A program made the translations under genes and the position numbers. This document shows positions 26,282 to 34,653 of a stretch of DNA of 64,000 nt, piece after piece (the first letter of the stretch is position 1; the number at the start of each line of letters is the position of its first letter). The notes under the pieces were generated by a model, which did not search any database, was not told where the DNA came from, and worked only from the letters and a program-made list of their open reading frames with translations. The DNA comes from JBCBTD01 sp039818825 (GTDB taxonomy: Bacteria > Pseudomonadota > Alphaproteobacteria > Geminicoccales > Geminicoccaceae), in contig JBCBTD010000005.1 in assembly GCA_039818825.1 (NCBI GenBank), forward strand, positions 1 through 64,000. The letters are read 5' to 3'.

Positions 26282-27130
26282 ATGACCTCGCCCTGCATCA
26301 TCACGGTCGCGATCACCGGTTCGGTACCGCGCAAGGCCGACAACCCAGCGGTGCCGATCACCATCGCCGAGCAAGTGGAATCGACCCAGGCCGCGTTCGA
26401 GGCCGGTGCTGCTCTGGTGCACGCCCACGTCCGCAACGACGACGAGACACCGACGGCAGACCCCGACCGGTTCCAACGTCTGATCGAAGGGATACGTCGA
26501 CACTGTCCCGGCATGATCGTGCAACTGTCGACCGGCGGGCGGACCGGTGCCGGGCGCGCGCGCGGCGGCATGATCCCGCTCGGCCCCGAGATGTGCTCGC
26601 TCGCGGTCGGCTCGAACAACTTCCCGACACGGGTCTACGAGAATCCACCGGACCTCGTCGATTGGCTCGCGGCCGAGATGCGGTCGCACGACGTGAAACC
26701 GGAGATCGAAGTCTTCGATCTCAGCCACCTGACCCAGGCGGCGAAGATGGTCGCCGACGGCCGACTCGCCCCGCCCCTGCACGTCCAATTCGTGATGGGC
26801 GTGAAGAACGCCATGCCTGTCGACCGGCCGATCTTCGAGTTCTACGTCGAGACGACGCGGCGGCTGCTACCGGGTGCGACCTGGACGGGTGCTGGGATCG
26901 GCGCTGGTCAGCTCACCCTCAACCGCTGGAGCCTGGAGCTCGGCGGGCATTGTCGGACCGGCCTGGAGGACAACGTCCGGCTGGATCGGACGACGTTAGC
27001 CCCTTCCAACGCTGCGCTCGTCCGCCGGGTGGTGGACCTGTGTGCCGAGCATGACCGCCGCCCTGCCGAGGTCGCGGAAGCTCGCAAACTCCTCGGCTTG
27101 ACGCCAAAGGCAGCGGCGGGCGACACGTAA
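26282..27130 (+). CDS. BKACE-family beta-keto acid cleavage enzyme (DUF849)
   Basis: 282 residues, with AAGGTCGAACC just upstream of ATG 26282. BKACE enzymes are Zn-dependent TIM barrels that condense a beta-keto acid with acetyl-CoA to give acetoacetate and a new CoA ester, as in lysine fermentation (Kce) or carnitine breakdown. The zinc ligands His47 and His49 (ALVHAHVRN) and the later Glu229 (GLEDN) are in place. Also present are LSTGG, ARGGMIPLGPEMCSL and the GAGIGAGQL turn. The keto acid cannot be named. It lies 69 nt after the LysR gene on the same strand. Confidence 0.9.
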   Translation: MTSPCIITVAITGSVPRKADNPAVPITIAEQVESTQAAFEAGAALVHAHVRNDDETPTADPDRFQRLIEGIRRHCPGMIVQLSTGGRTGAGRARGGMIPLGPEMCSLAVGSNNFPTRVYENPPDLVDWLAAEMRSHDVKPEIEVFDLSHLTQAAKMVADGRLAPPLHVQFVMGVKNAMPVDRPIFEFYVETTRRLLPGATWTGAGIGAGQLTLNRWSLELGGHCRTGLEDNVRLDRTTLAPSNAALVRRVVDLCAEHDRRPAEVAEARKLLGLTPKAAAGDT

Positions 27131-27215
27131 AACCCGTGGACACACTGCGGAATTACCGTCGCAGCACCTCCACGCCTCCCCCGTTTCGACTAGCCAACGA
27201 TCCGAGGAGAGCTCG

Positions 27216-27650
27216 ATGATCCGATATCTCACGACGTCCGCCCTGGCGCTCTACCTGGTGGCAGTAACCGCACTGCCGGCCCGTGCTCAGGACGCGAACA
27301 CCCTGTTCCTCAACCTCAAGAGCGACGACGTCTGGACCCAGCAGATGGCGTTTCAGTTCGCGCGCAACTACGTGGAGCTTACAGGTGGTGACCTGGTCAC
27401 GTTCTTGAACGTTCGCGCCGTTGGCATCGGCAATACCGAAGTCCCGCAGCACACGACCGCTCTGACGGGCAAGACGCCGCAAGCGCTGCTGACCGACCTG
27501 ATCGCCGATGGCGCTCAGGTGTTTCTCTGCGTCGGTTGCACCCAGCAGGCCGGCCTCTCCATCGACGATCGCATCGATGGCGTCGAACCCTCGGGCCCTG
27601 AGTTGCACGAGATCCTAGCCGCACCCGGAACCAAGGTGATGAGCTACTGA
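27216..27650 (+). CDS. Periplasmic DsrE-like protein with CxxC
   Basis: 144 residues with a clear signal peptide (MIRYLTTSALALYLVAVTAL, cleavage after PARA). The mature part follows the DsrE/DsrF-like fold: an N-terminal strand NTLFLNLKSDD, helix WTQQMAFQFARNYVELTGG, then VFLCVGCTQQAGLS with Cys105 and Cys108 where sulfur-relay relatives carry their reactive cysteine. Cytosolic DsrE proteins move sulfur between carriers; exported versions are poorly characterised. It has a good GAGGAGAG site upstream and no obvious operon partner. Confidence 0.75.
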   Translation: MIRYLTTSALALYLVAVTALPARAQDANTLFLNLKSDDVWTQQMAFQFARNYVELTGGDLVTFLNVRAVGIGNTEVPQHTTALTGKTPQALLTDLIADGAQVFLCVGCTQQAGLSIDDRIDGVEPSGPELHEILAAPGTKVMSY

Positions 27651-27774
27651 GCCAACGGACGAACGTTCACAGTGATTGGCCGCAGAGTCGCAATCCGGCG
27701 GCCTTGGCGGTCGCCGCGCAAGAACCGATGCGCCAAACTTCGCGGCAGCCACAAACGAACGGCAGGAGGACGGC

Positions 27775-28302
27775 ATGTCCACGGTCTTGGTCGTCGTCGA
27801 CGTGCAGAACGCCTTCTTCGACGGCCGTATGGGACCGCCCGTGTTCGGGGCCGCGCCGATGTTGGCTCGAATCTCCCACCTACTGGCGCGGGCCCGAACG
27901 CAGTCCGTCCCGGTAGTCTTCGTCCAACACGGCGAGGACGGCAGCGAACTCGACAGGTCGGGGCCGGGTTGGCCGCTGCACGCCGACCTCCAGGTGCGGC
28001 CGGGCGAACCGATCATCGAGAAAGCCAGCCCAGACAGTTTCTACGAGACGGACCTCGCGGGCGTGCTGGACGGCCATGGCGCTAGCCATCTGGTCATCAC
28101 CGGCAACCAGACCGAGTTCTGCATCGACACCACGTGCCGTGCGGCCAAGAGCCGGGGCTATCGGGTGACACTGGCGGCCGATGGGCACGGCACATGGGAC
28201 AATCCCCATCTTTCGGCGCAGCAGATCATCGCGCACCACAACCACGTTCTGGGTATGGGCTTTGCCGACGTCGTGCCGAGCGGGGCGATCGCCTTCAGCT
28301 AG
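27775..28302 (+). CDS. Isochorismatase-like cysteine hydrolase
   Basis: 175 residues from ATG 27775, with AGGAGGA 5 nt upstream; the frame is open from 27676 but this start fits both the ribosome-binding site and the family N-terminus STVLVVVDVQNAFF. The catalytic triad of cysteine hydrolases is visible: Asp9, Lys83 (IIEKASPDSFYET) and Cys116 (NQTEFCIDTTCR). Related enzymes hydrolyse nicotinamide, biuret, N-carbamoylsarcosine or ureidoacrylate. The specificity cannot be read here. Confidence 0.88.
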   Translation: MSTVLVVVDVQNAFFDGRMGPPVFGAAPMLARISHLLARARTQSVPVVFVQHGEDGSELDRSGPGWPLHADLQVRPGEPIIEKASPDSFYETDLAGVLDGHGASHLVITGNQTEFCIDTTCRAAKSRGYRVTLAADGHGTWDNPHLSAQQIIAHHNHVLGMGFADVVPSGAIAFS

Positions 28303-28493
28303 CACGCCTCCAGTCGCCGGCGGGCTCGAGCACGCGCGGCCCCACTGTCCGGGATGATCCGGGCCGGGAGCGATCATCGTCGATGACCGTCCGGTGAACG
28401 ATCTCCAACCCCGCGAACGAGCAGGCGCCACCGTGCGCCGAGGGCGATCTCGGTCAAGCGTCGACAGTGATGGCTCCGGCAACGATTAGCCGA

Positions 28494-29126
28494 TCACCCG
28501 GGGAGCGGAATCTCGCCGACCTTCTTCGGCACGTCGTAGCCGCGCTGTACGGCCGGCCGGCCGGCGATGTCGACGTACCAGCGCTTGACGTTCGGGAAGG
28601 CGTCGAGGTCGATCTCCTGCCACTCGAACCGCGAGATCCAAGGCCACGTGGCGATGTCGGCGATCGAGTAGTCGCCGGCTAGGTACGTGTGGTCGGCGAG
28701 GCGCCGGTCGAGCACGCCGTAGAGCCGTTTCGCCTCGTTGCCGTAGCGCTCCTCCGCGTACGGCGCCTTGCCCTTGTTGAACCGCAAGAAGTGATGCGCT
28801 TGGCCGAGCATCGGCCCGATACCGCCCATCTGCCACATCAACCACTCGATCGTGGTGTGGCGCGCCGGACCCGCGGCGGGCAGGAGCTGGCCGGTCTTGT
28901 CGGCGAGGTAGATCATGATCGCCCCCGACTCCATCATCGCGACGCCGGTCTCGTCGTCGACGATCGCGGGAATCCGGTTGTTCGGTGCGATCTTCAGGAA
29001 GTCCGGCGCGAACTGCTCGTCCTTGCCGATGTCGATGGCGTGGGCGCGGTACGGGACGCCCAGTTCCTCCAACATGATGGAAACCTTGCGGCCATTGGGG
29101 GTCGTCCAGGTGTAGAGATCGATCAC
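28494..29126 (-). CDS. Glutathione S-transferase, YfcG/Ure2p-like
   Basis: 210 residues from GTG 29126, with AAGGGAG upstream; the open frame continues to 29261 but that part is also the upstream region of the divergent dehydrogenase. The thioredoxin-like N-domain reads YTWTTPNGRKVSIMLEELG, with a TTPNG turn instead of a catalytic Ser or Tyr, which is the mark of nu-class (YfcG, YghU) enzymes that have disulfide reductase activity. RIPAIVDDETG and ESGAIMIYLADKTG bind glutathione. The helical C-domain contains SIADIATWPWISR. It acts in the cytosol on glutathione-linked peroxides or disulfides. Confidence 0.92.
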   Translation of the reverse strand: MIDLYTWTTPNGRKVSIMLEELGVPYRAHAIDIGKDEQFAPDFLKIAPNNRIPAIVDDETGVAMMESGAIMIYLADKTGQLLPAAGPARHTTIEWLMWQMGGIGPMLGQAHHFLRFNKGKAPYAEERYGNEAKRLYGVLDRRLADHTYLAGDYSIADIATWPWISRFEWQEIDLDAFPNVKRWYVDIAGRPAVQRGYDVPKKVGEIPLPG

Positions 29127-29248
29127 GGTATTCTCCCTTTCGCAACGGTCACATAGACCGGCGGACGGGGGCTGACGAGCGGACGCTTTGCTTGACAGGC
29201 GACGGGCTGGGAGTAGGACCAGTTCGCACTTGCGAAAGGGTTTCCACC

Positions 29249-30346
29249 ATGACCGTCGCACATCTCGGGATCATCGGGGCAGGCACGATGGGGAGCGGCA
29301 TCGCCATCGCCTCGGCCGCCAACGGCTTGACCGTGCGCTTGGTCGACGCCAACACCGACGCCACGACCAAGGCCAAAGCGGCCGCGCGCAGCTTCTACGG
29401 GCGCGCCGTGGACAAGGGCCGCATGGCCGACACCACCGCCAAGGCGGCAGAAGCGCGAATCGAGCCAGCGACCGAACTCTCCGAGCTTGCGGACTGCGAT
29501 CTCGTGATCGAGGCGGTGTTCGAAGATTTCGACCTCAAGGCGCAGGTCTTCGAGGACCTGGCCAAAATCGTTCGGCCGGGCTGCCTCATCGCCACCAACA
29601 CCAGCTGCCTCCGGGTGAGCGACCTGCAGCGCCACGTCACCCATCCCGAACGGTTCCTGGGCCTCCACTACTTCAGCCCGGCACAGATCAACCCGATCGT
29701 CGAGGTGGTCCGCGGCGAGTCGACGACGCCCGAAACCTTCGACGCGGCGGTGGCGTTCTGCAAAGCCACCGGCAAGGACCCGTTGGCGTGCAAAGATCAG
29801 TTCGGCTTCGCGATCAACCGCTTCTTCTGCCCGTACACCAACGAAGCGGCACGGGCCCTCGATGACGGGCTGGGCACGACGGCCGAGATCGACGTCGTCG
29901 CCAAGGACGTGTTGGGTGCCGCGGCCGGGCCGTTCCTGGTGATGAACCTGATCAAGCCACGCATCAACCTGCACGCGATCCGCAATCTCGGCCCGCTCGG
30001 CAGCTTCTACGCGCCCGCCTTGTCCATGGCCGCCACGGGCGATGCCGACCAGGATTGGTCGATCGGCGAGGCCGGAACGATTCCGCCGGAACGCTACGGC
30101 GCCATCGCCGACCGGCTGCTGGCCGGCGTGTTCTTGCCGACGTTACAGGAGTTGGACGAAGCCGTAGCGGTACCCGCCGACATCGACCACGGGGCGCGCG
30201 AGGCGTTGAAGCTGGGCAACCCGCCCTGCGCGCTGATGGACCAGCTCGGCGAAGCTGAGGTAGCGCGGATCCTGGCGCCTGCCCTGGAAGCCCACGACCT
30301 CGAAACGCCGGCGTCGCTTCGTCAAGTCGGGCGGTTGCTCGCTTGA
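29249..30346 (+). CDS. 3-Hydroxyacyl-CoA dehydrogenase family protein
   Basis: 365 residues from ATG 29249, with GAAAGGG upstream; the frame opens at 29192. An N-terminal Rossmann domain carries GIIGAGTMGSGIA and NAD-ribose Asp in RLVDAN, then the catalytic His in GLHYFSPAQINPIVEVV and NRFFCPYTNEAAR. The C-terminal domain (from about residue 185) is the usual helical dimer domain, with a longer tail than single-domain FadB-type dehydrogenases. The reaction is NAD-linked oxidation of an L-3-hydroxyacyl-CoA. No hydratase is fused. The stop overlaps the start of the MOSC gene by one base (TGATG). Confidence 0.88.
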   Translation: MTVAHLGIIGAGTMGSGIAIASAANGLTVRLVDANTDATTKAKAAARSFYGRAVDKGRMADTTAKAAEARIEPATELSELADCDLVIEAVFEDFDLKAQVFEDLAKIVRPGCLIATNTSCLRVSDLQRHVTHPERFLGLHYFSPAQINPIVEVVRGESTTPETFDAAVAFCKATGKDPLACKDQFGFAINRFFCPYTNEAARALDDGLGTTAEIDVVAKDVLGAAAGPFLVMNLIKPRINLHAIRNLGPLGSFYAPALSMAATGDADQDWSIGEAGTIPPERYGAIADRLLAGVFLPTLQELDEAVAVPADIDHGAREALKLGNPPCALMDQLGEAEVARILAPALEAHDLETPASLRQVGRLLA

Positions 30347-31197
30347 TGAGCGACGTTGCCGGCCGAATCACGGGCCTGTTCGTCTACCCGATCAAAGGCT
30401 GCGCGGCCGTCGCTTTGGCCGAGACCATCGTCGAGCGACGCGGCCTCGCCCATGATCGCCGCTGGGCGGTGGCAACGCCCAGCGGCCGGGTCCTGACCCA
30501 GCGCGAGCACCCGCGGTTGGCCCGAGTTCATTGTGGGATCAAGCCCGACGACGGCCTGGACGTGCAGATCGACGGGGTACGATTGCCGGCACCTAGTCTT
30601 GGTACCGGCACCATGGGCGACGTTCGAATCTGGCGCGACAGCGTCATCGCCGAGTGTTTCGGAGGCCCGCTCGGCGAAGCGTTCAGCGCTTTGCTCGGCG
30701 TTCCGGTGCAGCTGGTACACTTTCCGGAGACGACGGTCCGCGAGGTCGACCGTCACTGGGCGCCGGCAGGCGGTGAGACCGCCTTCACCGATGGTTTCCC
30801 GCTGTTGGTCACCAACGAGGCGACATTGGTTCAGCTGGACGAACAGCTGGTCGAGCTTGGCGCCGAACCGGTGCCCATGAGCCGCTTCCGCCCCAATGTG
30901 GTCGTTGCCGACATGCCCGCTGGCGCCGAAGACGACCATGGCGAATTGCGCGCCGACAGCGGCTTGATCTTGGATTTGGTCAAGCCCAGCGAGCGTTGCA
31001 TCGTGTTGACGATCGATCAGGAGACCGGCGAGCCGCATGGCGATCAGCCGCTGGCGATCCTGCGGCAGACACGGCGCCATCCGGTGTTGAAACAGCCGGT
31101 TTTCGGCCAGAACGCGGTGCCGCGATTGACGGCCGGCGCGACCGGCCGGCTCCACGTTGGCAGCCACGTCGTTCTCGCCGGATCGGGTGCCGCCTGA
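30346..31197 (+). CDS. MOSC-domain protein
   Basis: 283 residues from ATG 30346. The MOSC N-terminal beta-barrel appears first (GRITGLFVYPIKGCAAVAL, LAHDRRWAVATPSGRVLTQREHP), then the MOSC domain with RFRPNVVV and the conserved Cys in SERCIVLTIDQETGE, length as in YcbX/mARC-type proteins. MOSC domains bind the molybdenum cofactor and family members reduce N-hydroxylated compounds with help from a ferredoxin or flavin partner. Here no 2Fe-2S domain is fused. It is translationally coupled to the upstream dehydrogenase. Confidence 0.88.
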   Translation: MSDVAGRITGLFVYPIKGCAAVALAETIVERRGLAHDRRWAVATPSGRVLTQREHPRLARVHCGIKPDDGLDVQIDGVRLPAPSLGTGTMGDVRIWRDSVIAECFGGPLGEAFSALLGVPVQLVHFPETTVREVDRHWAPAGGETAFTDGFPLLVTNEATLVQLDEQLVELGAEPVPMSRFRPNVVVADMPAGAEDDHGELRADSGLILDLVKPSERCIVLTIDQETGEPHGDQPLAILRQTRRHPVLKQPVFGQNAVPRLTAGATGRLHVGSHVVLAGSGAA

Positions 31198-31279
31198 CGC
31201 TGCCCCAAGGTGCGGGTGGACCGGCCGATTTTCGCCTCCATCGTCATCATCGCATTGTCCACCTTCGTGGACTCACCGA

Positions 31280-31308
31280 GCCGCCCAGCCATGGTCCTAT
31301 CGGGCGGC
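31280..31308. other. Inverted repeat between MOSC and pirin genes
   Basis: GCCGCCC pairs with GGGCGGC around a 15-nt loop, 83 nt after the MOSC stop. No T-run follows, so a terminator role is only possible, not shown. The rest of the 178-nt gap holds nothing I recognise apart from the pirin ribosome-binding site (AGGAGGGA). Confidence 0.3.
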
Positions 31309-31375
31309 CGGGCGGGGTGTGCGGGTGGCTCGGAATTCCTGGATGATGCTCTAGTCACGACCAGGAGGGATCGGC

Positions 31376-32305
31376 ATGAGCTGGCATGACTGCACCGAGG
31401 CGGAGTGCCGCTTCACCGCCGCCGACATCGACCCGATCGAGACCGTGATCGTGCCGCGTTCGCACGACATCGGCGGCTTCGAGGTGCGCCGGGCTTTGCC
31501 GTCGCGGCAGAAGCGCATGGTCGGGCCGTTCGTCTTCTTCGACCAGATGGGACCCAGCGAGTTCCTGCTCGGCAACGGTCTCGACGTCCGGCCGCATCCG
31601 CACATCGGGCTCGCCACCGTCACCTACCTGTTCCGTGGCGAGATCGTCCACAAGGACAGCCTCGGCACCGACCTGCCGATCCGGCCGGGCGCCGTCAATT
31701 GGATGACGGCAGGGCGCGGGATCGCGCATTCCGAGCGCACCGGCCCCGAAGAACGGGCGCGCGGTGCAGCCCTTTTCGGCATTCAGGCGTGGGTCGCCCT
31801 GCCCCGCACGTCCGAAGAGACGGATCCGGCATTTTGGCACCATGCCGCCACCGACATGCCGGTCGTCGAGGACCATGGGGTGCGCGCGCAGGTCATCGCC
31901 GGCGGGGCGTTCGGCCACCGCTCGCCGGTGCCGACCCACACCGACATGGTCTATGTCGATCTCCACCTGCAGCCGAATGCTCGAGTGCCGATCGATGCCA
32001 GCCACGTCGAGCGCGCGCTTTACGTCGCCGAGGGTGAGGTCGAGATCGCCGGCATCGCCCACCCGGCGGGCGAACTCTTGGTGTTCCGCCCCGGCGACGC
32101 GCTGACGGTGACGGCGCTCCGCGAAACGCGGGCGATGCTCCTCGGCGGCGAGCCGATGGACGGCCCGCGCTACATCTGGTGGAACTTCGTTTCGTCGTCC
32201 AAGGAGCGAATCGAGCACGCGAAACGCGATTGGCTCGGCGGCCGTTTCGATGCCGTTCCCGGCGAGGTCGAGTTCATCCCGCTGCCGGACACGCCAGGGC
32301 CCTGA
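31376..32305 (+). CDS. Pirin-family cupin protein
   Basis: 309 residues with AGGAGGGA 5 nt upstream. The N-terminal cupin carries FVFFDQMGPSEF, the metal-binding HPHIGLATVTYLFRGEI block (two His, then a further His in IVHKDS) and AVNWMTAGRGIAHSER. The second cupin is shorter and degenerate. Bacterial pirins bind iron; some have quercetinase activity and others regulate pyruvate metabolism by protein contact. The role here is unknown. It is monocistronic, with the copper ATPase promoter following. Confidence 0.9.
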   Translation: MSWHDCTEAECRFTAADIDPIETVIVPRSHDIGGFEVRRALPSRQKRMVGPFVFFDQMGPSEFLLGNGLDVRPHPHIGLATVTYLFRGEIVHKDSLGTDLPIRPGAVNWMTAGRGIAHSERTGPEERARGAALFGIQAWVALPRTSEETDPAFWHHAATDMPVVEDHGVRAQVIAGGAFGHRSPVPTHTDMVYVDLHLQPNARVPIDASHVERALYVAEGEVEIAGIAHPAGELLVFRPGDALTVTALRETRAMLLGGEPMDGPRYIWWNFVSSSKERIEHAKRDWLGGRFDAVPGEVEFIPLPDTPGP

Positions 32306-32382
32306 GGGCGCAACCGCGGCCGCTCCGGCCGCAGCGTTGGTGTCGGAGCGGGCTCCCTCCGGAGGTTTGCCAAGCGCGCCCC

Positions 32383-32413
32383 TTGACATTCCAGTTACTG
32401 GAAACTGCACGCT
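32383..32413 (+). promoter_or_regulatory. CueR/MerR-type promoter upstream of the copper ATPase
   Basis: A -35 box TTGACA (32383-32388) is followed by the perfect dyad TTCCAG-TTA-CTGGAA (32389-32403) and then, after a 19-nt spacer, a weak -10 at about 32408-32413 (CACGCT). The over-long 19-nt spacer with the dyad inside it is the hallmark of MerR-family activator promoters, and the half-sites match the copA-type CueR operator. The ATPase start lies 30 nt further on. No merR-family gene is in the window. Confidence 0.8.
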
Positions 32414-32442
32414 GAAGCCGATCCGGTCATCTGGAGCAGGCC

Positions 32443-34635
32443 TTGGACGATGTGCAGCCCGGTCGGCATGAACGCCAGAGTGCAGCCCCGAAAGACGGAG
32501 CGGCCAACGCCTCGGTTGCGGCCGTCTACACGTGCCCGATGCATCCGGAGATCGAGCAGGTCGGGCCGGGCGAGTGCCCGATCTGCGGCATGGCGTTGGA
32601 ACCGAAAGGCGTTCCGGCGGCGGACGCGGCTCCCAATCCCGAGTTCGTCGATTTCCGGCGGCGTTTCGTCCTTGGCGCTGCGCTCGCTCTGCCGCTCGTC
32701 GTGCTTGCCATGGGTCCGCACGTTGGCCTGCCGATCAGGGAATGGCTGGGCGAACGCACGGCGCTCTGGATCGAGCTGGTCCTCGCCACACCCGTCATCC
32801 TCTGGGCCGGCTGGCCGTTCCTGGTGCGGGGCGCCAAGTCGTTTCTGACCCGACATCTCAACATGTTCAGCCTGATCGCCGTCGGCGTGACCGCGGCTTA
32901 TGCGTTCAGCGTCGTGGCGGTCCTGGCACCCGATCGGTTCCCGTCCGGCTTTCGCGATGCCGACGGCAATGTCGGCGTCTACTTCGAGGCTGGGGCCGTG
33001 ATCGTCGTACTGGTGCTGTTGGGGCAGATTTTGGAGCTGCGCGCGCGGGAGCGGACCGGCACCGCCATTCGTGCGTTGCTCGACCTTGCCCCGAAGACGG
33101 CGCGGGTGATCAGGCCGGACGGCACGGAAGACGAGATCGCGCTGGAAGAGGTTCAAATCGGCGATCGTTTGCGCGTCCGACCCGGCGACAAAGTGCCGGT
33201 CGACGGTGAGGTCGTCGAGGGCCGCTCGTCGGTCGACGAGTCGATGCTGACGGGTGAGCCCGTGCCCGTCGAGAAGGCCAAAGGCGACGGTGTGACAGGC
33301 GCGACGATCAACGGCACCGGCAGCTTGGTGATCGAGGCCAGACGCGTCGGCAACGACACGATGCTGGCGCAGATCGTCGAAATGGTCGCGGCCGCACAGA
33401 GATCGCGCGCGCCCATTCAAAAGCTCGCCGATTCGGTCGCCGGCCTGTTCGTCCCAGCCGTCATCCTGATCGCCTTCCTGACGTTTGTCGCCTGGTCGAT
33501 CTGGGGACCGGCGCCGGCCTATGGCTACGCTTTGGTCTCGGCCATCGCCGTCCTGATCATCGCCTGCCCGTGCGCGCTCGGTCTGGCGACACCGGTCTCG
33601 ATCATGACCGCAACGGGGCGGGGTGCGCAGGCCGGCGTCCTCGTCAAGAACGCTGAAGCGCTCGAGCGTTTCGCCGCCGTGGACACGCTGGTGGTCGACA
33701 AGACCGGCACGTTGACGGTGGGCAAGCCGCAGCTCGTCGCCGTTCTGCCGAGTCAAGGCAAAGGCGAGGACGAGGTGTTGCGGCTTGCAGCAAGCCTGGA
33801 ACGCGGCTCCGAGCACCCTCTCGCCGAGGCCATCGTCAACGGCGCCGAGGCGCGCGGGCTGACGCTCGGCAGTGCCAGCGACTTCGAAGCGCTGACCGGC
33901 AAGGGTGTGATGGGCCGTGTCGATGGCCATGAGGTGGGGCTAGGCAACGCCCGGTTCGCGGCCGACCGCGGGCTCGACGGCAGCGAACACGAGATGGCGG
34001 CCAACAAGCGGCGCGACGCCGGCGAAACGGTCATGTTCGTGGTCATCGACGGGGCGATCGCCGGGCTGGCCAGCGTCGCCGACCCGGTCAAGGAGAGCAC
34101 GGCCGAAGCCCTCCAGGAGCTTCACCGCCAAGGCTTGCGCATCGTCATGGCGACCGGCGACAACGAGCGAACCGCCAAAGCGATCGCGGGCCAGCTTGGT
34201 ATCGACGAGATCCGCGCCGAGGTGCTGCCGGAGGACAAGGCCCGCATCGTCCGCGAGCTTCAGGAGGGCGGGCGACGTGTCGCCATGGCCGGCGACGGCG
34301 TCAACGATGCGCCGGCCTTGGCCCAGGCCGATGTCGGCATCGCCATGGGAACGGGCGCCGACGTCGCGATCGAGAGCGCCGGGTTCACCCTCGTCGGCGG
34401 CGATCTGACCGGCATCGTCCGGGGCCGGCGCCTGGCCGTGGCGACGATGCGCAACATCAAGCAGAACCTGTTCTTCGCGTTCATCTACAACGCAGCGGGC
34501 GTGCCCGTCGCAGCGGGCGTCCTCTACCCGTTCCTAGGTGTTCTGGTTTCTCCGATGTTCGCGGCCGCAGCGATGAGCTTGTCGTCGGTTTCGGTCATCA
34601 GCAATGCCCTGAGGCTCAGGTCGGTCAGGCTTTGA
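32443..34635 (+). CDS. copA: Copper-translocating P-type ATPase
   Basis: 730 residues from TTG 32443; a GTG at 32452 is an equally possible start. Instead of a ferredoxin-like HMA domain the N-terminus has a short heavy-metal-binding domain with paired Cys and His (YTCPMHPEIEQVGPGECPIC, about 29-48). Eight membrane helices follow in P1B order. Key motifs are TGEP in the actuator domain, CPC at 375-377, DKTGT with phosphorylated Asp419, the SEHPLAEAI nucleotide-binding His-Pro, and GDGVNDAPAL. CPC with the MSSVSVISNALRLR last helix indicates Cu(I) export. Copper-responsive control is suggested by the promoter. It converges on a hydrolase gene 18 nt away. Confidence 0.95.
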   Translation: MDDVQPGRHERQSAAPKDGAANASVAAVYTCPMHPEIEQVGPGECPICGMALEPKGVPAADAAPNPEFVDFRRRFVLGAALALPLVVLAMGPHVGLPIREWLGERTALWIELVLATPVILWAGWPFLVRGAKSFLTRHLNMFSLIAVGVTAAYAFSVVAVLAPDRFPSGFRDADGNVGVYFEAGAVIVVLVLLGQILELRARERTGTAIRALLDLAPKTARVIRPDGTEDEIALEEVQIGDRLRVRPGDKVPVDGEVVEGRSSVDESMLTGEPVPVEKAKGDGVTGATINGTGSLVIEARRVGNDTMLAQIVEMVAAAQRSRAPIQKLADSVAGLFVPAVILIAFLTFVAWSIWGPAPAYGYALVSAIAVLIIACPCALGLATPVSIMTATGRGAQAGVLVKNAEALERFAAVDTLVVDKTGTLTVGKPQLVAVLPSQGKGEDEVLRLAASLERGSEHPLAEAIVNGAEARGLTLGSASDFEALTGKGVMGRVDGHEVGLGNARFAADRGLDGSEHEMAANKRRDAGETVMFVVIDGAIAGLASVADPVKESTAEALQELHRQGLRIVMATGDNERTAKAIAGQLGIDEIRAEVLPEDKARIVRELQEGGRRVAMAGDGVNDAPALAQADVGIAMGTGADVAIESAGFTLVGGDLTGIVRGRRLAVATMRNIKQNLFFAFIYNAAGVPVAAGVLYPFLGVLVSPMFAAAAMSLSSVSVISNALRLRSVRL

Positions 34636-34653
34636 CGCCAGAGCGCGTCGGGC

